From NCBI GenBank assembly GCA_017414725.1, contig JAFQKZ010000038.1:1-11488 (forward strand): a stretch of 11,488 nucleotides of DNA, given 5' to 3'. This stretch comes from Clostridia bacterium (GTDB lineage Bacteria; Bacillota; Clostridia; Oscillospirales; Acutalibacteraceae). The first letter of the stretch is position 1; the number at the start of each line of letters is the position of its first letter. This document shows, in pieces, positions 1 to 6,351 of this stretch. The position numbers were made by a program, and so were the translations under genes. The notes under the pieces are model-generated. The model made no database searches and was not told the origin of the DNA. It worked only from the letters and a program-made list of their open reading frames with translations.

Positions 1-25
1 CCGCCCGTCTAAATTAAAACACATA

Positions 26-54
26 TTGACAAACAATATATCTATATATAAGAT
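26..54 (+). promoter_or_regulatory. Sigma-A promoter of the acyl carrier protein gene
   Basis: The -35 box TTGACA (26-31) is a perfect consensus. A 17-base spacer separates it from TAAGAT (49-54), which matches 4 of 6 positions of TATAAT. The predicted start near 61 gives a leader of about 29 bases before the ATG at 90. No clear operator was seen. Confidence 0.6.
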
Positions 55-89
55 TTTTCTGTCATAATATTTAGAAAGGGGGAACAAAA

Positions 90-380
90 ATGGATTCTTT
101 AGAGAATACATATGAAAACGATATTTTTACAAGATTAGCGGGGGTTTTACGTGATGCGTGCTCTATAAGTAATAATATTGAGATAACGCCGGACATGACT
201 TTAGCTGAAGATTTAGGGCTAGATTCGTTAGATATTATAGATTTAGTTTCCGCGATAGAATCAGAGTTTGAAATAGATTTTGAGTTTCCAGAAGAAACAG
301 AAGAAAATGATCTCAGTAATATAACTGTAGGAAAAATTGTAGAGTATATAGAAGCGATATCTGAAAACGATGATAATTAA
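90..380 (+). CDS. Acyl carrier protein
   Basis: This 96-residue acidic protein is an acyl carrier protein, the small cytoplasmic carrier that holds acyl chains on a 4'-phosphopantetheine arm. The signature DLGLDSL lies at residues 41-47, with Ser46 as the expected attachment site. It is followed by the acidic recognition helix (DIIDLVSAIESEFEIDF) that partner enzymes contact. The length is slightly above the usual 75-85 residues because of an N-terminal extension and an acidic tail. The ATG at 90 follows a strong AGAAAGGGGG site (about 73-82). The gene stands alone, with its own promoter and an hsp20 downstream, and is not in a fatty-acid synthesis cluster. It could therefore be either the housekeeping AcpP or a dedicated ACP for another pathway; the sequence does not decide. 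Confidence 0.9.
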   Translation: MDSLENTYENDIFTRLAGVLRDACSISNNIEITPDMTLAEDLGLDSLDIIDLVSAIESEFEIDFEFPEETEENDLSNITVGKIVEYIEAISENDDN

Positions 381-389
381 AAAATAATT

Positions 390-418
390 TTGATATTTTC
401 TTTTGGAAGTATTATAAT
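390..418 (+). promoter_or_regulatory. Sigma-A promoter of hsp20
   Basis: TTGATA (390-395, 5 of 6 to consensus) is followed by a 17-base spacer and a perfect TATAAT (413-418). The promoter starts 10 bases after the acyl carrier protein stop, so hsp20 has its own start. Transcription should begin near 425, which coincides with the left end of an inverted repeat. The TTG at 390, which could open a longer Hsp20 frame, lies inside this -35 box and is not a translation start. Confidence 0.75.
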
Positions 419-424
419 AATAGT

Positions 425-445
425 GCAAGATTTAAAGTATCTTGC
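425..445 (+). promoter_or_regulatory. Inverted repeat at the hsp20 transcription start (operator or leader hairpin)
   Basis: GCAAGAT (425-431) and ATCTTGC (439-445) are perfect complements around a 7-base loop. The repeat starts at the predicted +1 of the hsp20 promoter. It is not the CIRCE element (TTAGCACTC-N9-GAGTGCTAA) and does not match the CtsR direct repeat. It could bind a repressor that blocks promoter escape, or fold at the 5' end of the mRNA. The ribosome binding site at 461-468 is not part of the stem, so the hairpin does not directly mask it. Confidence 0.5.
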
Positions 446-476
446 GGAAGTTATAATTTTTGAGGAGGTAGTTATT

Positions 477-890
477 ATGTCTTTATTGATGTCTTATCCA
501 GATAATTTTGATTTATTTCGTTCGCCGTTTGAAAGAATGTTCTCAAATTCCGGCCTTTCCGGTATGAAAACGGATATCGAAAAAAAAGAAACCGAAACAG
601 TTTATACTATTGAGATGCCAGGTATGAAAAAAGAGAATATTGAAATTTCTCTTGAAAAAGGTATATTAAGTATATCTGCTTCGAAACAAAAACAAGTTGA
701 CGAGTCTGATGACGAGAAAAATTATGTTCTTCACGAACGTAGTAGCGAAAGTTATTCACGCAGCTTTAAGGTTAATGAAAAATTAACAAAAGATGATATA
801 ACTGCTACACTTGAAGACGGAGTGCTTGAGTTGCATGTGCCTCATGTTGCCGAATCTGACTCCGGTAAACAGATCATAGAAATAAATTAA
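477..890 (+). CDS. Hsp20 / alpha-crystallin family small heat-shock protein
   Basis: This 137-residue cytoplasmic chaperone should hold unfolding proteins in an ATP-independent way and form oligomers. A short N-terminal arm (1-29) precedes the alpha-crystallin domain (about 30-122). That domain includes the beta-strand segment YTIEMPGM and the conserved A-x-x-x-D-GVL stretch (ATLEDGVLELHVP, about 110-121). The C-terminal I-x-I anchor is present (I134-E-I136). I chose the ATG at 477 because it follows a strong GAGGAGG site (462-468). The frame is open back to a TTG at 390, but that codon lies in the promoter and the extra residues do not resemble the family. It is transcribed alone between its own promoter and terminator. 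Confidence 0.93.
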   Translation: MSLLMSYPDNFDLFRSPFERMFSNSGLSGMKTDIEKKETETVYTIEMPGMKKENIEISLEKGILSISASKQKQVDESDDEKNYVLHERSSESYSRSFKVNEKLTKDDITATLEDGVLELHVPHVAESDSGKQIIEIN

Positions 891-914
891 AATTTTATAT
901 AATTAGTTTTAACG

Positions 915-947
915 CCCGGATAATTAAGTTTATCCGGGTTTGAGTTT
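915..947 (+). terminator. Intrinsic terminator of hsp20
   Basis: The 9-base stem CCCGGATAA (915-923) pairs with TTATCCGGG (930-938) around a 6-base loop. The T-rich tail TTTGAGTTTTT follows. It lies 25 bases after the hsp20 stop. Confidence 0.8.
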
Positions 948-1074
948 TTGTAATAATATTAATATAATTATTTAATAAAACCGGACAGGATATCGCGCAA
1001 AATATATTTATATTTCACAAAAAAATATTTGTTTTTTTTATGTTAATATGACGAGAATTAGTATCTGATACCGG

Positions 1075-1103
1075 TTGACATAAATATTTTTATGAATTAT
1101 AAT
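1075..1103 (+). promoter_or_regulatory. Perfect consensus sigma-A promoter of the rpmH operon
   Basis: TTGACA (1075-1080), a 17-base spacer and TATAAT (1098-1103) match the sigma-A consensus at all 12 positions. This fits the high expression expected of a ribosomal protein operon. The predicted leader is about 115 bases. The 11-base palindrome at 1061-1071 lies immediately upstream. Confidence 0.85.
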
Positions 1104-1145
1104 GAATTATGTAATGTGCAAAAACAACAATATTTTCCCAAATTC

Positions 1146-1174
1146 TTGATTTAATACTCAAATTGTGATAAAAT
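1146..1174 (+). promoter_or_regulatory. Possible second rpmH promoter
   Basis: TTGATT (1146-1151), a 17-base spacer and TAAAAT (1169-1174) form a second promoter-like pair closer to rpmH. It would give a leader of about 45 bases. It is weaker than the consensus site upstream and could be chance in AT-rich DNA. Confidence 0.4.
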
Positions 1175-1226
1175 ATTGTGGAATACGGTTTTTTCGTAAT
1201 AAATTTAACTTAGGAGGCAACAAAAG

Positions 1227-1361
1227 ATGCTTAGAACATATCAGCCGAGCAAGCTTCACAGAAAAAAGAAGCATGGTTTCCGTAAAAGAATGTCAACAAG
1301 CAACGGTATTAAAGTTCTGGCTCGCAGAAGAGCTAAAAGAAGACAAAGATTAACTCATTAA
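1227..1361 (+). CDS. rpmH: 50S ribosomal protein L34
   Basis: This 44-residue, strongly basic protein is L34 of the large ribosomal subunit. The N-terminal RTYQPSK, the central KHGFRKRM and the C-terminal [12 protein letters not shown] are the family hallmarks, and the length is the usual 44-46. The ATG at 1227 follows the strong site TAGGAGG (1211-1217) at a normal distance. It is easily missed because a longer open frame in another register (1165-1353) covers it; that frame has no family resemblance. It begins the operon, 75 bases before rnpA, as in most bacteria. Confidence 0.97.
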   Translation: MLRTYQPSKLHRKKKHGFRKRMSTSNGIKVLARRRAKRRQRLTH

Positions 1362-1436
1362 TTTTTTTACAGAAATTAAATTTGAGCAGAACTCTTTAAA
1401 AATTAATATAAATCAGACAAAGAAAGAGAAGCAAAA

Positions 1437-1790
1437 ATGGGGAAATTGGTTACTTTAAATAAGAACAAAGATTTTAAACGTGTTTATTCCAAAGGTAAAT
1501 ACGCTGCTTCTCCCGGTCTTGTTACATATGTACTAAAGAGTAGATTTAAGACAAATCGCATTGGAATAACGACTACAAAAAAGATTGGCAATGCGGTTCA
1601 GAGAAATAGATGCCGTCGGATTATTCGGGCGGCATATGCACAAATTGAAAAAAATTTGCTTATCGGAAATGATATTGTTTTTGTGGCGCGAGAAAAGACC
1701 GTAGAGTTAAAAACACAGAATATTTTGCGAGATATGCAATATCAATTCAGGAGACTTAATATGGTGAGAATAAGTGATAAGAGTAATTAA
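1437..1790 (+). CDS. rnpA: Ribonuclease P protein component
   Basis: This 117-residue basic protein is the protein subunit of RNase P, which with the catalytic RNA removes 5' leaders from tRNA precursors. The conserved RNA-binding stretch [13 protein letters not shown] (55-67) holds the RNR motif. The N-terminal [15 protein letters not shown], the usual start of the family, is also present, and the length is normal. The ATG at 1437 follows AGAAAGAGAAG. The 3' end overlaps the next gene by 17 bases if the GTG start of yidD is used, which suggests coupled translation. Confidence 0.97.
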   Translation: MGKLVTLNKNKDFKRVYSKGKYAASPGLVTYVLKSRFKTNRIGITTTKKIGNAVQRNRCRRIIRAAYAQIEKNLLIGNDIVFVAREKTVELKTQNILRDMQYQFRRLNMVRISDKSN

Positions 1791-2049
1791 AAGAACTGTA
1801 AAAAATATGATGTTAAAAATTATAAAGTTTTACATGAAGTTTATATCTCCGTTAAAGAAACCATGTTGCAGGTACGTTCCGACATGTTCAGAGTATACGT
1901 ACGAAGCTATACAAAAATTCGGGGTACTCAGAGGAATACTTTTAGGAATTTTTAGAATTTTAAGATGTACACCATTTAGTACAAAATCCGGATACGACCC
2001 GGTTCCTAACGAGTTTAAACTGAAAAAACTAATTAAAACAGGCAAATAA
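1774..2049 (+). CDS. yidD: Membrane protein insertion efficiency factor YidD
   Basis: This small membrane-associated protein helps YidC insert proteins. The signature is clear: FYMKFISPL, then the Cys-rich [31 protein letters not shown] and GYDPVP. The GTG at 1774 gives 91 residues, overlaps rnpA by 17 bases and follows a GGTGAG site. ATGs at 1807 and 1810 would give 80 or 79 residues, starting at the point usual for the family, but they lack a good binding site. I keep the GTG with moderate confidence in the start and high confidence in the identity. Confidence 0.93.
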   Translation: MIRVIKRTVKNMMLKIIKFYMKFISPLKKPCCRYVPTCSEYTYEAIQKFGVLRGILLGIFRILRCTPFSTKSGYDPVPNEFKLKKLIKTGK

Positions 2050-2071
2050 TCAGGAAGAGGAGATCTTAGTT

Positions 2072-3070
2072 TTGGGCGCTATATTTGATTTTCTGGGAAA
2101 AATTTTTGGATACGTATTATGGTTTTTCTTTGACGCTGTAAGTAATTATGCATTAGCTATAGTTTTGTTTGTATTATTAATAAATATTTTAATGATTCCT
2201 ATTGCTATAAAACGCCAAAGAACTATGGCACTTACGGCTAAAATAAATATAAAAGACCAGGAATTACGTAAAAAATACGAAAAAAATCCAAAAAAATATA
2301 ACGAAGAAAAAGCTTTACTGTACGAAAAAGAGGGCATAGATCCTATGGCCGGTTGTTTTTCGACAATGATATTGCCGTTAATATTATGGAGCGGAATTTT
2401 AGGAGCAGTTGTCAAACCACTCGAAAATACGTTACATATAGATTCTCAGAAAGTATCCCAAGCAGTGCAAGTTTTATCGGAAACCCCAGAGTTTTCAGAG
2501 CTAAAAAACAACAATGTTAAGAATTACGAGCAATTGCATCTGGTTAGAAATTTTAATTCTATAAAACATAAACTTACAATGTTTACTCAAGAAGAATTTG
2601 ATGATATAGAAGAATATAGTCACGGATTTAATTTCTTTGGTATTAATTTACTGAGCCGTCCGAACAATTCGAAGTTTACGGAATTTGTATGGATTATACC
2701 GGTATTGTGTCTGTTAAGTTCGATATTGACTATATATGTTACCCAGAAAAGTTCCGGTACACAAGTCCAGGCTGAAGGGTGCATGAAATTTTTGCCGTAC
2801 AGTACGCCTCTTATAATGACTTATTTTGCGTACACAGTCCCCGCCGCGGTCGGACTATACTGGTTTTTGAATTCTATATTTGGTGCGATCCAAAGTATTT
2901 TGTTAAATAAATATTATAATATATATAGTATAAACGCACAGAACGAAGCTGCAAGACTGGCGCTTCTGGAAAATCAAGAAGCTCTGGTAATATGCACTCG
3001 TGATTTGGAGGAAGAGCAGAAAGAGCCAAAGGAGGCACGCGATGAGATTACCAAAAGAACACGAGAGTAA
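2072..3070 (+). CDS. yidC: Membrane protein insertase YidC/Oxa1 family
   Basis: This 332-residue protein should insert and fold proteins in the cell membrane, alone or with Sec. Five hydrophobic segments are visible: about 24-46, 96-115, 204-224, 239-256 and 257-278. A charged cytoplasmic hairpin (47-95) lies between the first two. The C-terminal TVPAAVGLYWFLNSIFGAIQ is typical. The TTG start at 2072 is supported by GAGGAG (2057-2062), nine bases upstream. Two oddities stand out. The outside loop between TM2 and TM3 is large (about 90 residues), and Asn38 (VLLINILMIPI) sits where Gram-positive YidC proteins carry the groove Arg or sometimes Lys. There is no lipobox Cys near the N-terminus, unlike Bacillus SpoIIIJ. 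The acidic and basic tail is probably cytoplasmic. Confidence 0.95.
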   Translation: MGAIFDFLGKIFGYVLWFFFDAVSNYALAIVLFVLLINILMIPIAIKRQRTMALTAKINIKDQELRKKYEKNPKKYNEEKALLYEKEGIDPMAGCFSTMILPLILWSGILGAVVKPLENTLHIDSQKVSQAVQVLSETPEFSELKNNNVKNYEQLHLVRNFNSIKHKLTMFTQEEFDDIEEYSHGFNFFGINLLSRPNNSKFTEFVWIIPVLCLLSSILTIYVTQKSSGTQVQAEGCMKFLPYSTPLIMTYFAYTVPAAVGLYWFLNSIFGAIQSILLNKYYNIYSINAQNEAARLALLENQEALVICTRDLEEEQKEPKEARDEITKRTRE

Positions 3071-3119
3071 AATAAAAATAAAATGTAAAAATATGAATGA
3101 AGTTAATTATTATTTATGA
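3042..3119 (+). CDS. Possible 25-residue small ORF overlapping the yidC end
   Basis: An ATG at 3042 follows an ideal AAAGGAGG site (about 3028-3035), six bases upstream. It opens a 25-codon frame (begins MRLPKEHESK, ends EVNYYL) in a register different from yidC. The peptide is Lys-rich and unrecognised. The binding site may simply be the yidC codons for Lys-Glu-Ala. It ends 21 bases before jag, so it could instead couple translation from yidC to jag. There is no evidence of function beyond its start signals. Confidence 0.25.
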   Translation: MRLPKEHESKIKIKCKNMNEVNYYL

Positions 3120-3140
3120 TTTTTTGGAGGTAAATTTACA

Positions 3141-4253
3141 ATGTTAAAAGAAGTAATATTGTCAGAAGAAACAGTAGAATTAGCGAAAGCAAAAGCGTGT
3201 AAAACTCTTGGTCAAAACGAAAATAATATAGATTTTGAAGTTATTCAACAACCGTCTACAGGACTTTTCGGAGTATTTGGAGGCAAAATGGCACAAATTA
3301 AAGCAACTATAAAACAAACACCCGCAGAAAAAGCAGTAAGTTTTCTAAAAAAGATTTTACCGGACATGGGCCTGTCAAGTTTATCAGTGAATATTCTTAA
3401 TGAAGAAAATGAATATTGTGAAATTAAAATGGACGGTGGCGTAGACGTTTCGTTTGTGTTAGGTAAACATGGCGAAGTTTTAGATTCTTTGCAATATTTG
3501 TGTGGTCTGATAGCAAATGACTCTTGTCATGAAGATTCCAGATTTTGCAGAGTTAGACTTGAAGCCGGCGAATATAGAGAAAACAGACGTAGAACTCTTA
3601 TGGCTTTAGGTAAAAACATCGCTGAACAAGTTTATAGACATGGTAAACCAATTTCTTTGGAACCGATGAAATCCTATGATCGTATGGTTATTCACATGGC
3701 AGTGGACAAGATTCGTGGGGTTAGATCTTGGTCCGAGGGTACCGATCGCGTAAGATATGTCGTGATTGCACCTGACTTTATGACCCAGAAAACCGTAGGA
3801 TATATGACTTCTGCCGAAAACTCCGACGAGCCATTTGGTGATTCGTACGCAGATGAATATGAACGCAGACCATATCATGAACATAATTATAATAATTATT
3901 CCGGTAGGAAACCTGATTATACCGACTCACGCGGCTATAGTTATAACACCCGCAAAGATATGAATAGATACGATTCGTATAGTAATTATAGTAATAGTTA
4001 TTCCAGATCAAGTTACCGTGAACGTCCGGAAAATAGTTACGGTTACAAAAAGCCGGAGTTCAGCACATCTGACACCAACTATGCTGATTATGATAATTAC
4101 AGCAAATACGATAAATACAACAAATATTTCCAGATGGACGAAAATTATTTTGACAATCATCCTGAAGATTCAGCGCCAACCAATGAAAATCCAAATGTAA
4201 ATTATAATTTTTCAGCGGCTTCAGAAATTCCGACATCAGACTATAAAAATTAA
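3141..4253 (+). CDS. jag: RNA-binding protein KhpB/Jag with a long Tyr-rich tail
   Basis: This 370-residue cytoplasmic protein is the KhpB/Jag RNA-binding protein, linked in Gram-positive bacteria to cell elongation and small-RNA biology. The Jag_N domain is at about 1-56. A KH domain (about 75-140) carries the GxxG loop GKHG (108-111). An R3H domain (about 142-210) carries the R-x3-H motif RMVIH (181-185). From about 225 the protein becomes a low-complexity tail rich in Tyr, Asn, Ser and Asp, with 24 Tyr in residues 236-370. Six of these are spaced exactly three apart (314-329). Family members I know end soon after R3H, so the tail is unusual. The ATG at 3141 follows GGAGG (3126-3130). It stands after yidC, as is usual. 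Confidence 0.93.
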   Translation: MLKEVILSEETVELAKAKACKTLGQNENNIDFEVIQQPSTGLFGVFGGKMAQIKATIKQTPAEKAVSFLKKILPDMGLSSLSVNILNEENEYCEIKMDGGVDVSFVLGKHGEVLDSLQYLCGLIANDSCHEDSRFCRVRLEAGEYRENRRRTLMALGKNIAEQVYRHGKPISLEPMKSYDRMVIHMAVDKIRGVRSWSEGTDRVRYVVIAPDFMTQKTVGYMTSAENSDEPFGDSYADEYERRPYHEHNYNNYSGRKPDYTDSRGYSYNTRKDMNRYDSYSNYSNSYSRSSYRERPENSYGYKKPEFSTSDTNYADYDNYSKYDKYNKYFQMDENYFDNHPEDSAPTNENPNVNYNFSAASEIPTSDYKN

Positions 4254-4261
4254 AAAAAACA

Positions 4262-4287
4262 TGCTCTCTTGAAGTATTAAGAGAGCA
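4262..4287 (-). terminator. Hairpin between jag and mnmE, best suited to stop minus-strand transcription
   Basis: TGCTCTCTT (4262-4270) pairs perfectly with AAGAGAGCA (4279-4287) around an 8-base loop. On the minus strand the stem is followed within two bases by eight T (complement of 4252-4259), which is a canonical terminator. On the plus strand only AATTATTTAT follows, which is weaker. It could stop read-through from the comF operon across mnmE, partly attenuate jag-mnmE read-through, or both. Confidence 0.55.
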
Positions 4288-4325
4288 AATTATTTATAAA
4301 ATCACACGAATTTGGAGTAAAAAAC

Positions 4326-5690
4326 ATGAATGAGATAGCTGCTATATCTACGCCCCGTGGGACAGGCGGCATAGGAGTGATACGGGTTTCCGGCGAAAAA
4401 TCAATTGAAATCGTAAATAAAATTTTCGTGCCGTTCAATAAAAACACGAGTATACTAGATCTCAAGGGTTACCACGCAAAATACGGTAAAATCATAAAAA
4501 ACAATAAATTTATAGATGAAGCGGTTGTACTGATTTATCGTGCTCCACATAGTTATACAGGCGAGAATGTTGTAGAGATTTCATGTCACGGAGGGCTTTT
4601 TGTAACGAGACAAGTTTTGCGAGCTGTTTTAGATGCCGGTGCAAGACTTGCCGAGCCCGGTGAATTTACGAAGCGTGCATTTTTGAACAACAAAATAGAT
4701 TTATCGCAAGCAGAAGCCGTCATGGATATAATTTCTGCGAAGAGTGAACGCGCGAATCTCATAGCTTTTAATCAAAAAGATGGGATAGTCACTAGAAAAA
4801 TTAACAAAATAAAAGAAAAATTAGTAGAAATTTGTGCACAATTGTCAGTGTGGTCGGATTACCCGGACGAAGAAATTATAGATATAAATAAAAACCAATT
4901 AATTTTAGATTTAGAAAATATTAAGAATACAATTGATAATATGATAAAAAACTACGATAACAGTAGTGTTTTAAAACAGGGCGTAAAGTCAGTGATTATC
5001 GGTCAACCAAATGTTGGAAAATCAACTTTTATGAATTTACTTACCGGAAGCGAGAAGTCGATAGTTACCGATATACCGGGCACCACGCGAGATATTATCG
5101 AAGAAAATATTATGATTGGCGACATTCCAATTATGTTGCAAGACACCGCCGGCATTCGTGAAACTGACAATATTATAGAAAAAATTGGCATAGAAAAAGC
5201 AAAAAATTCTATAAATATTTCAGAAATCATTATATATATATTAGATTCTAGCAAAAATTTAGATAATTACGATTTAAATTTGCTAGAAAAATGTGATAAA
5301 AATAGAACTATAATTATTCTAAACAAAACTGATTTAGATTCTAAAATAGACAAAAATTTATTATTAAATTATTCAAAATATATAATAAATTTCTCGGCTA
5401 TAAACGGTACAGGCCTCGAAGAACTGCAAAAATCAATTGAAAATATTATAGGTCTTGTAGATTTAGATCCATCAGAATCAATAATTTCTAACGAACGGCA
5501 GCTGGAAATTATCAAGAAAATTAAAGTATTATTAAAAAACATTATTATTGATATTAATTCAGGAATAACTTTTGATGCGATAACAGTATTAATTCACGAT
5601 TCTATAAATTTAATAATGGAATTAACCGGTGAGAACGCAACCGAAGAAATAATAAACAAAATTTTTTCACAATTTTGCGTTGGGAAATAA
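4326..5690 (+). CDS. mnmE: tRNA uridine-5-carboxymethylaminomethyl modification GTPase MnmE
   Basis: MnmE (454 residues) works with MnmG to modify the wobble uridine of certain tRNAs. The N-terminal tetrahydrofolate-binding domain begins with IAAISTPRGTGGIGVIRVSG. The G domain carries G1 GQPNVGKST (226-234), the PGTTRD segment (251-256), G3 DTAG (273-276) and G4 NKTD (333-336). The C-terminal FCVGK (450-454) corresponds to the family C-[IVL]-G-K end with catalytic Cys451. The length is normal. The ATG at 4326 follows GGAG (4314-4317). The usual next gene, mnmG, is absent; comF converges from the other side with one base between the stop codons. The middle of the gene is more AT-rich than its 5' third. 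Confidence 0.96.
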   Translation: MNEIAAISTPRGTGGIGVIRVSGEKSIEIVNKIFVPFNKNTSILDLKGYHAKYGKIIKNNKFIDEAVVLIYRAPHSYTGENVVEISCHGGLFVTRQVLRAVLDAGARLAEPGEFTKRAFLNNKIDLSQAEAVMDIISAKSERANLIAFNQKDGIVTRKINKIKEKLVEICAQLSVWSDYPDEEIIDINKNQLILDLENIKNTIDNMIKNYDNSSVLKQGVKSVIIGQPNVGKSTFMNLLTGSEKSIVTDIPGTTRDIIEENIMIGDIPIMLQDTAGIRETDNIIEKIGIEKAKNSINISEIIIYILDSSKNLDNYDLNLLEKCDKNRTIIILNKTDLDSKIDKNLLLNYSKYIINFSAINGTGLEELQKSIENIIGLVDLDPSESIISNERQLEIIKKIKVLLKNIIIDINSGITFDAITVLIHDSINLIMELTGENATEEIINKIFSQFCVGK

Positions 5691-5691
5691 A

Positions 5692-6351
5692 TCAATTTCT
5701 AGATCTTGCGATAGTACAACAAGTCACGCTATTCGCATTATGATTTAACAAAATTTTAACGCATTCCAGAAGTGTATTTCCGCTAGTCGTAATATCATCG
5801 CAAAGCAAAATATTTTTATTTTGAATATTTACATCGGAATTTATATCAAAAGCGCCTAAAACATTAACAGTTCTTTCGCTTAATTTTAATTCGTGTTGAG
5901 TTTTAGTATTTTTGATTTTTCTAAGTGCGTTCAGACATGGAATATGAAGTATTTTGGAAATATCTTTTGCCAAAAGTTCTGCTTGATTAAAACCACGAAT
6001 ATTTTGACGACTTTTGGTAAGTGGCACATAACATATGTAATCAAAATTCTTGATATTGATTTTTTGTAGCTCGCTCGCAATAATTTTCGCAAAAAATTCT
6101 GAATAATACTTGTAATTATGGAACTTAAATCTACGAATAGAATTTCTGATATTTCCAAAATATTCAAATGGAGATATGCAAATTATATTATTTTGGTGAT
6201 TCAAAACTCTAATTTTTGTATTTATTTTCAAATTCTTGCTACAATAATCACACAAAAATTCATCGGGTTTAATTATGATTTTATTACATAAGTAGCATTT
6301 TCTTGGATAAACAAAATCTATAATTTTGTTCAAAAATTTCTTTAACCACAT
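5692..6351 (-). CDS. comF: ComF family protein (phosphoribosyltransferase-like)
   Basis: This 219-residue protein belongs to the ComF/GntX family, linked to DNA uptake in naturally competent bacteria. An N-terminal zinc-finger-like motif uses Cys19, Cys22, Cys34 and Cys37 (CYLC and CDYC). The phosphoribosyltransferase fold follows, with the RGFNQAELLAK stretch (119-129) typical of ComF and the PRPP-loop motif LLCDDITTSGNT (182-193). The length is normal. The start overlaps the end of the S41 homologue by 10 bases and has no binding site of its own, so translation is probably coupled. It is the last gene of the minus-strand operon. Whether it acts in DNA uptake cannot be judged here because no other competence gene is present. 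Confidence 0.92.
   Translation of the reverse strand: MWLKKFLNKIIDFVYPRKCYLCNKIIIKPDEFLCDYCSKNLKINTKIRVLNHQNNIICISPFEYFGNIRNSIRRFKFHNYKYYSEFFAKIIASELQKINIKNFDYICYVPLTKSRQNIRGFNQAELLAKDISKILHIPCLNALRKIKNTKTQHELKLSERTVNVLGAFDINSDVNIQNKNILLCDDITTSGNTLLECVKILLNHNANSVTCCTIARSRN

Larger units (their letters stand above)
948..1226. other. Intergenic region before rpmH
   Basis: This AT-rich region holds no gene that I can support. It contains the palindrome GTATC-T-GATAC (1061-1071), which lies just upstream of the rpmH -35 box, and two promoters listed separately. rpmH is often next to dnaA and the origin, so I looked for DnaA boxes of the TTATNCACA type. I found no convincing cluster. Confidence 0.5.

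Noticed and set aside
390-476. A 29-residue N-terminal extension of Hsp20 from a TTG
   Set aside because: The TTG is part of the hsp20 -35 box, and the ATG at 477 has a strong binding site and fits the family start.
425-476. An RNA thermometer that masks the hsp20 ribosome binding site
   Set aside because: The visible hairpin (425-445) does not include GAGGAGG at 462-468, and I found no complementary anti-site such as CCTCC in the leader.
948-1226. A replication origin (oriC) upstream of rpmH
   Set aside because: No convincing group of TTATNCACA boxes was found and dnaA is absent; position next to rpmH alone is not enough.
1165-1353. A 62-codon open frame over rpmH
   Set aside because: It is in a different register from rpmH, shows no family resemblance, and overlaps a clear L34 gene with a strong binding site.
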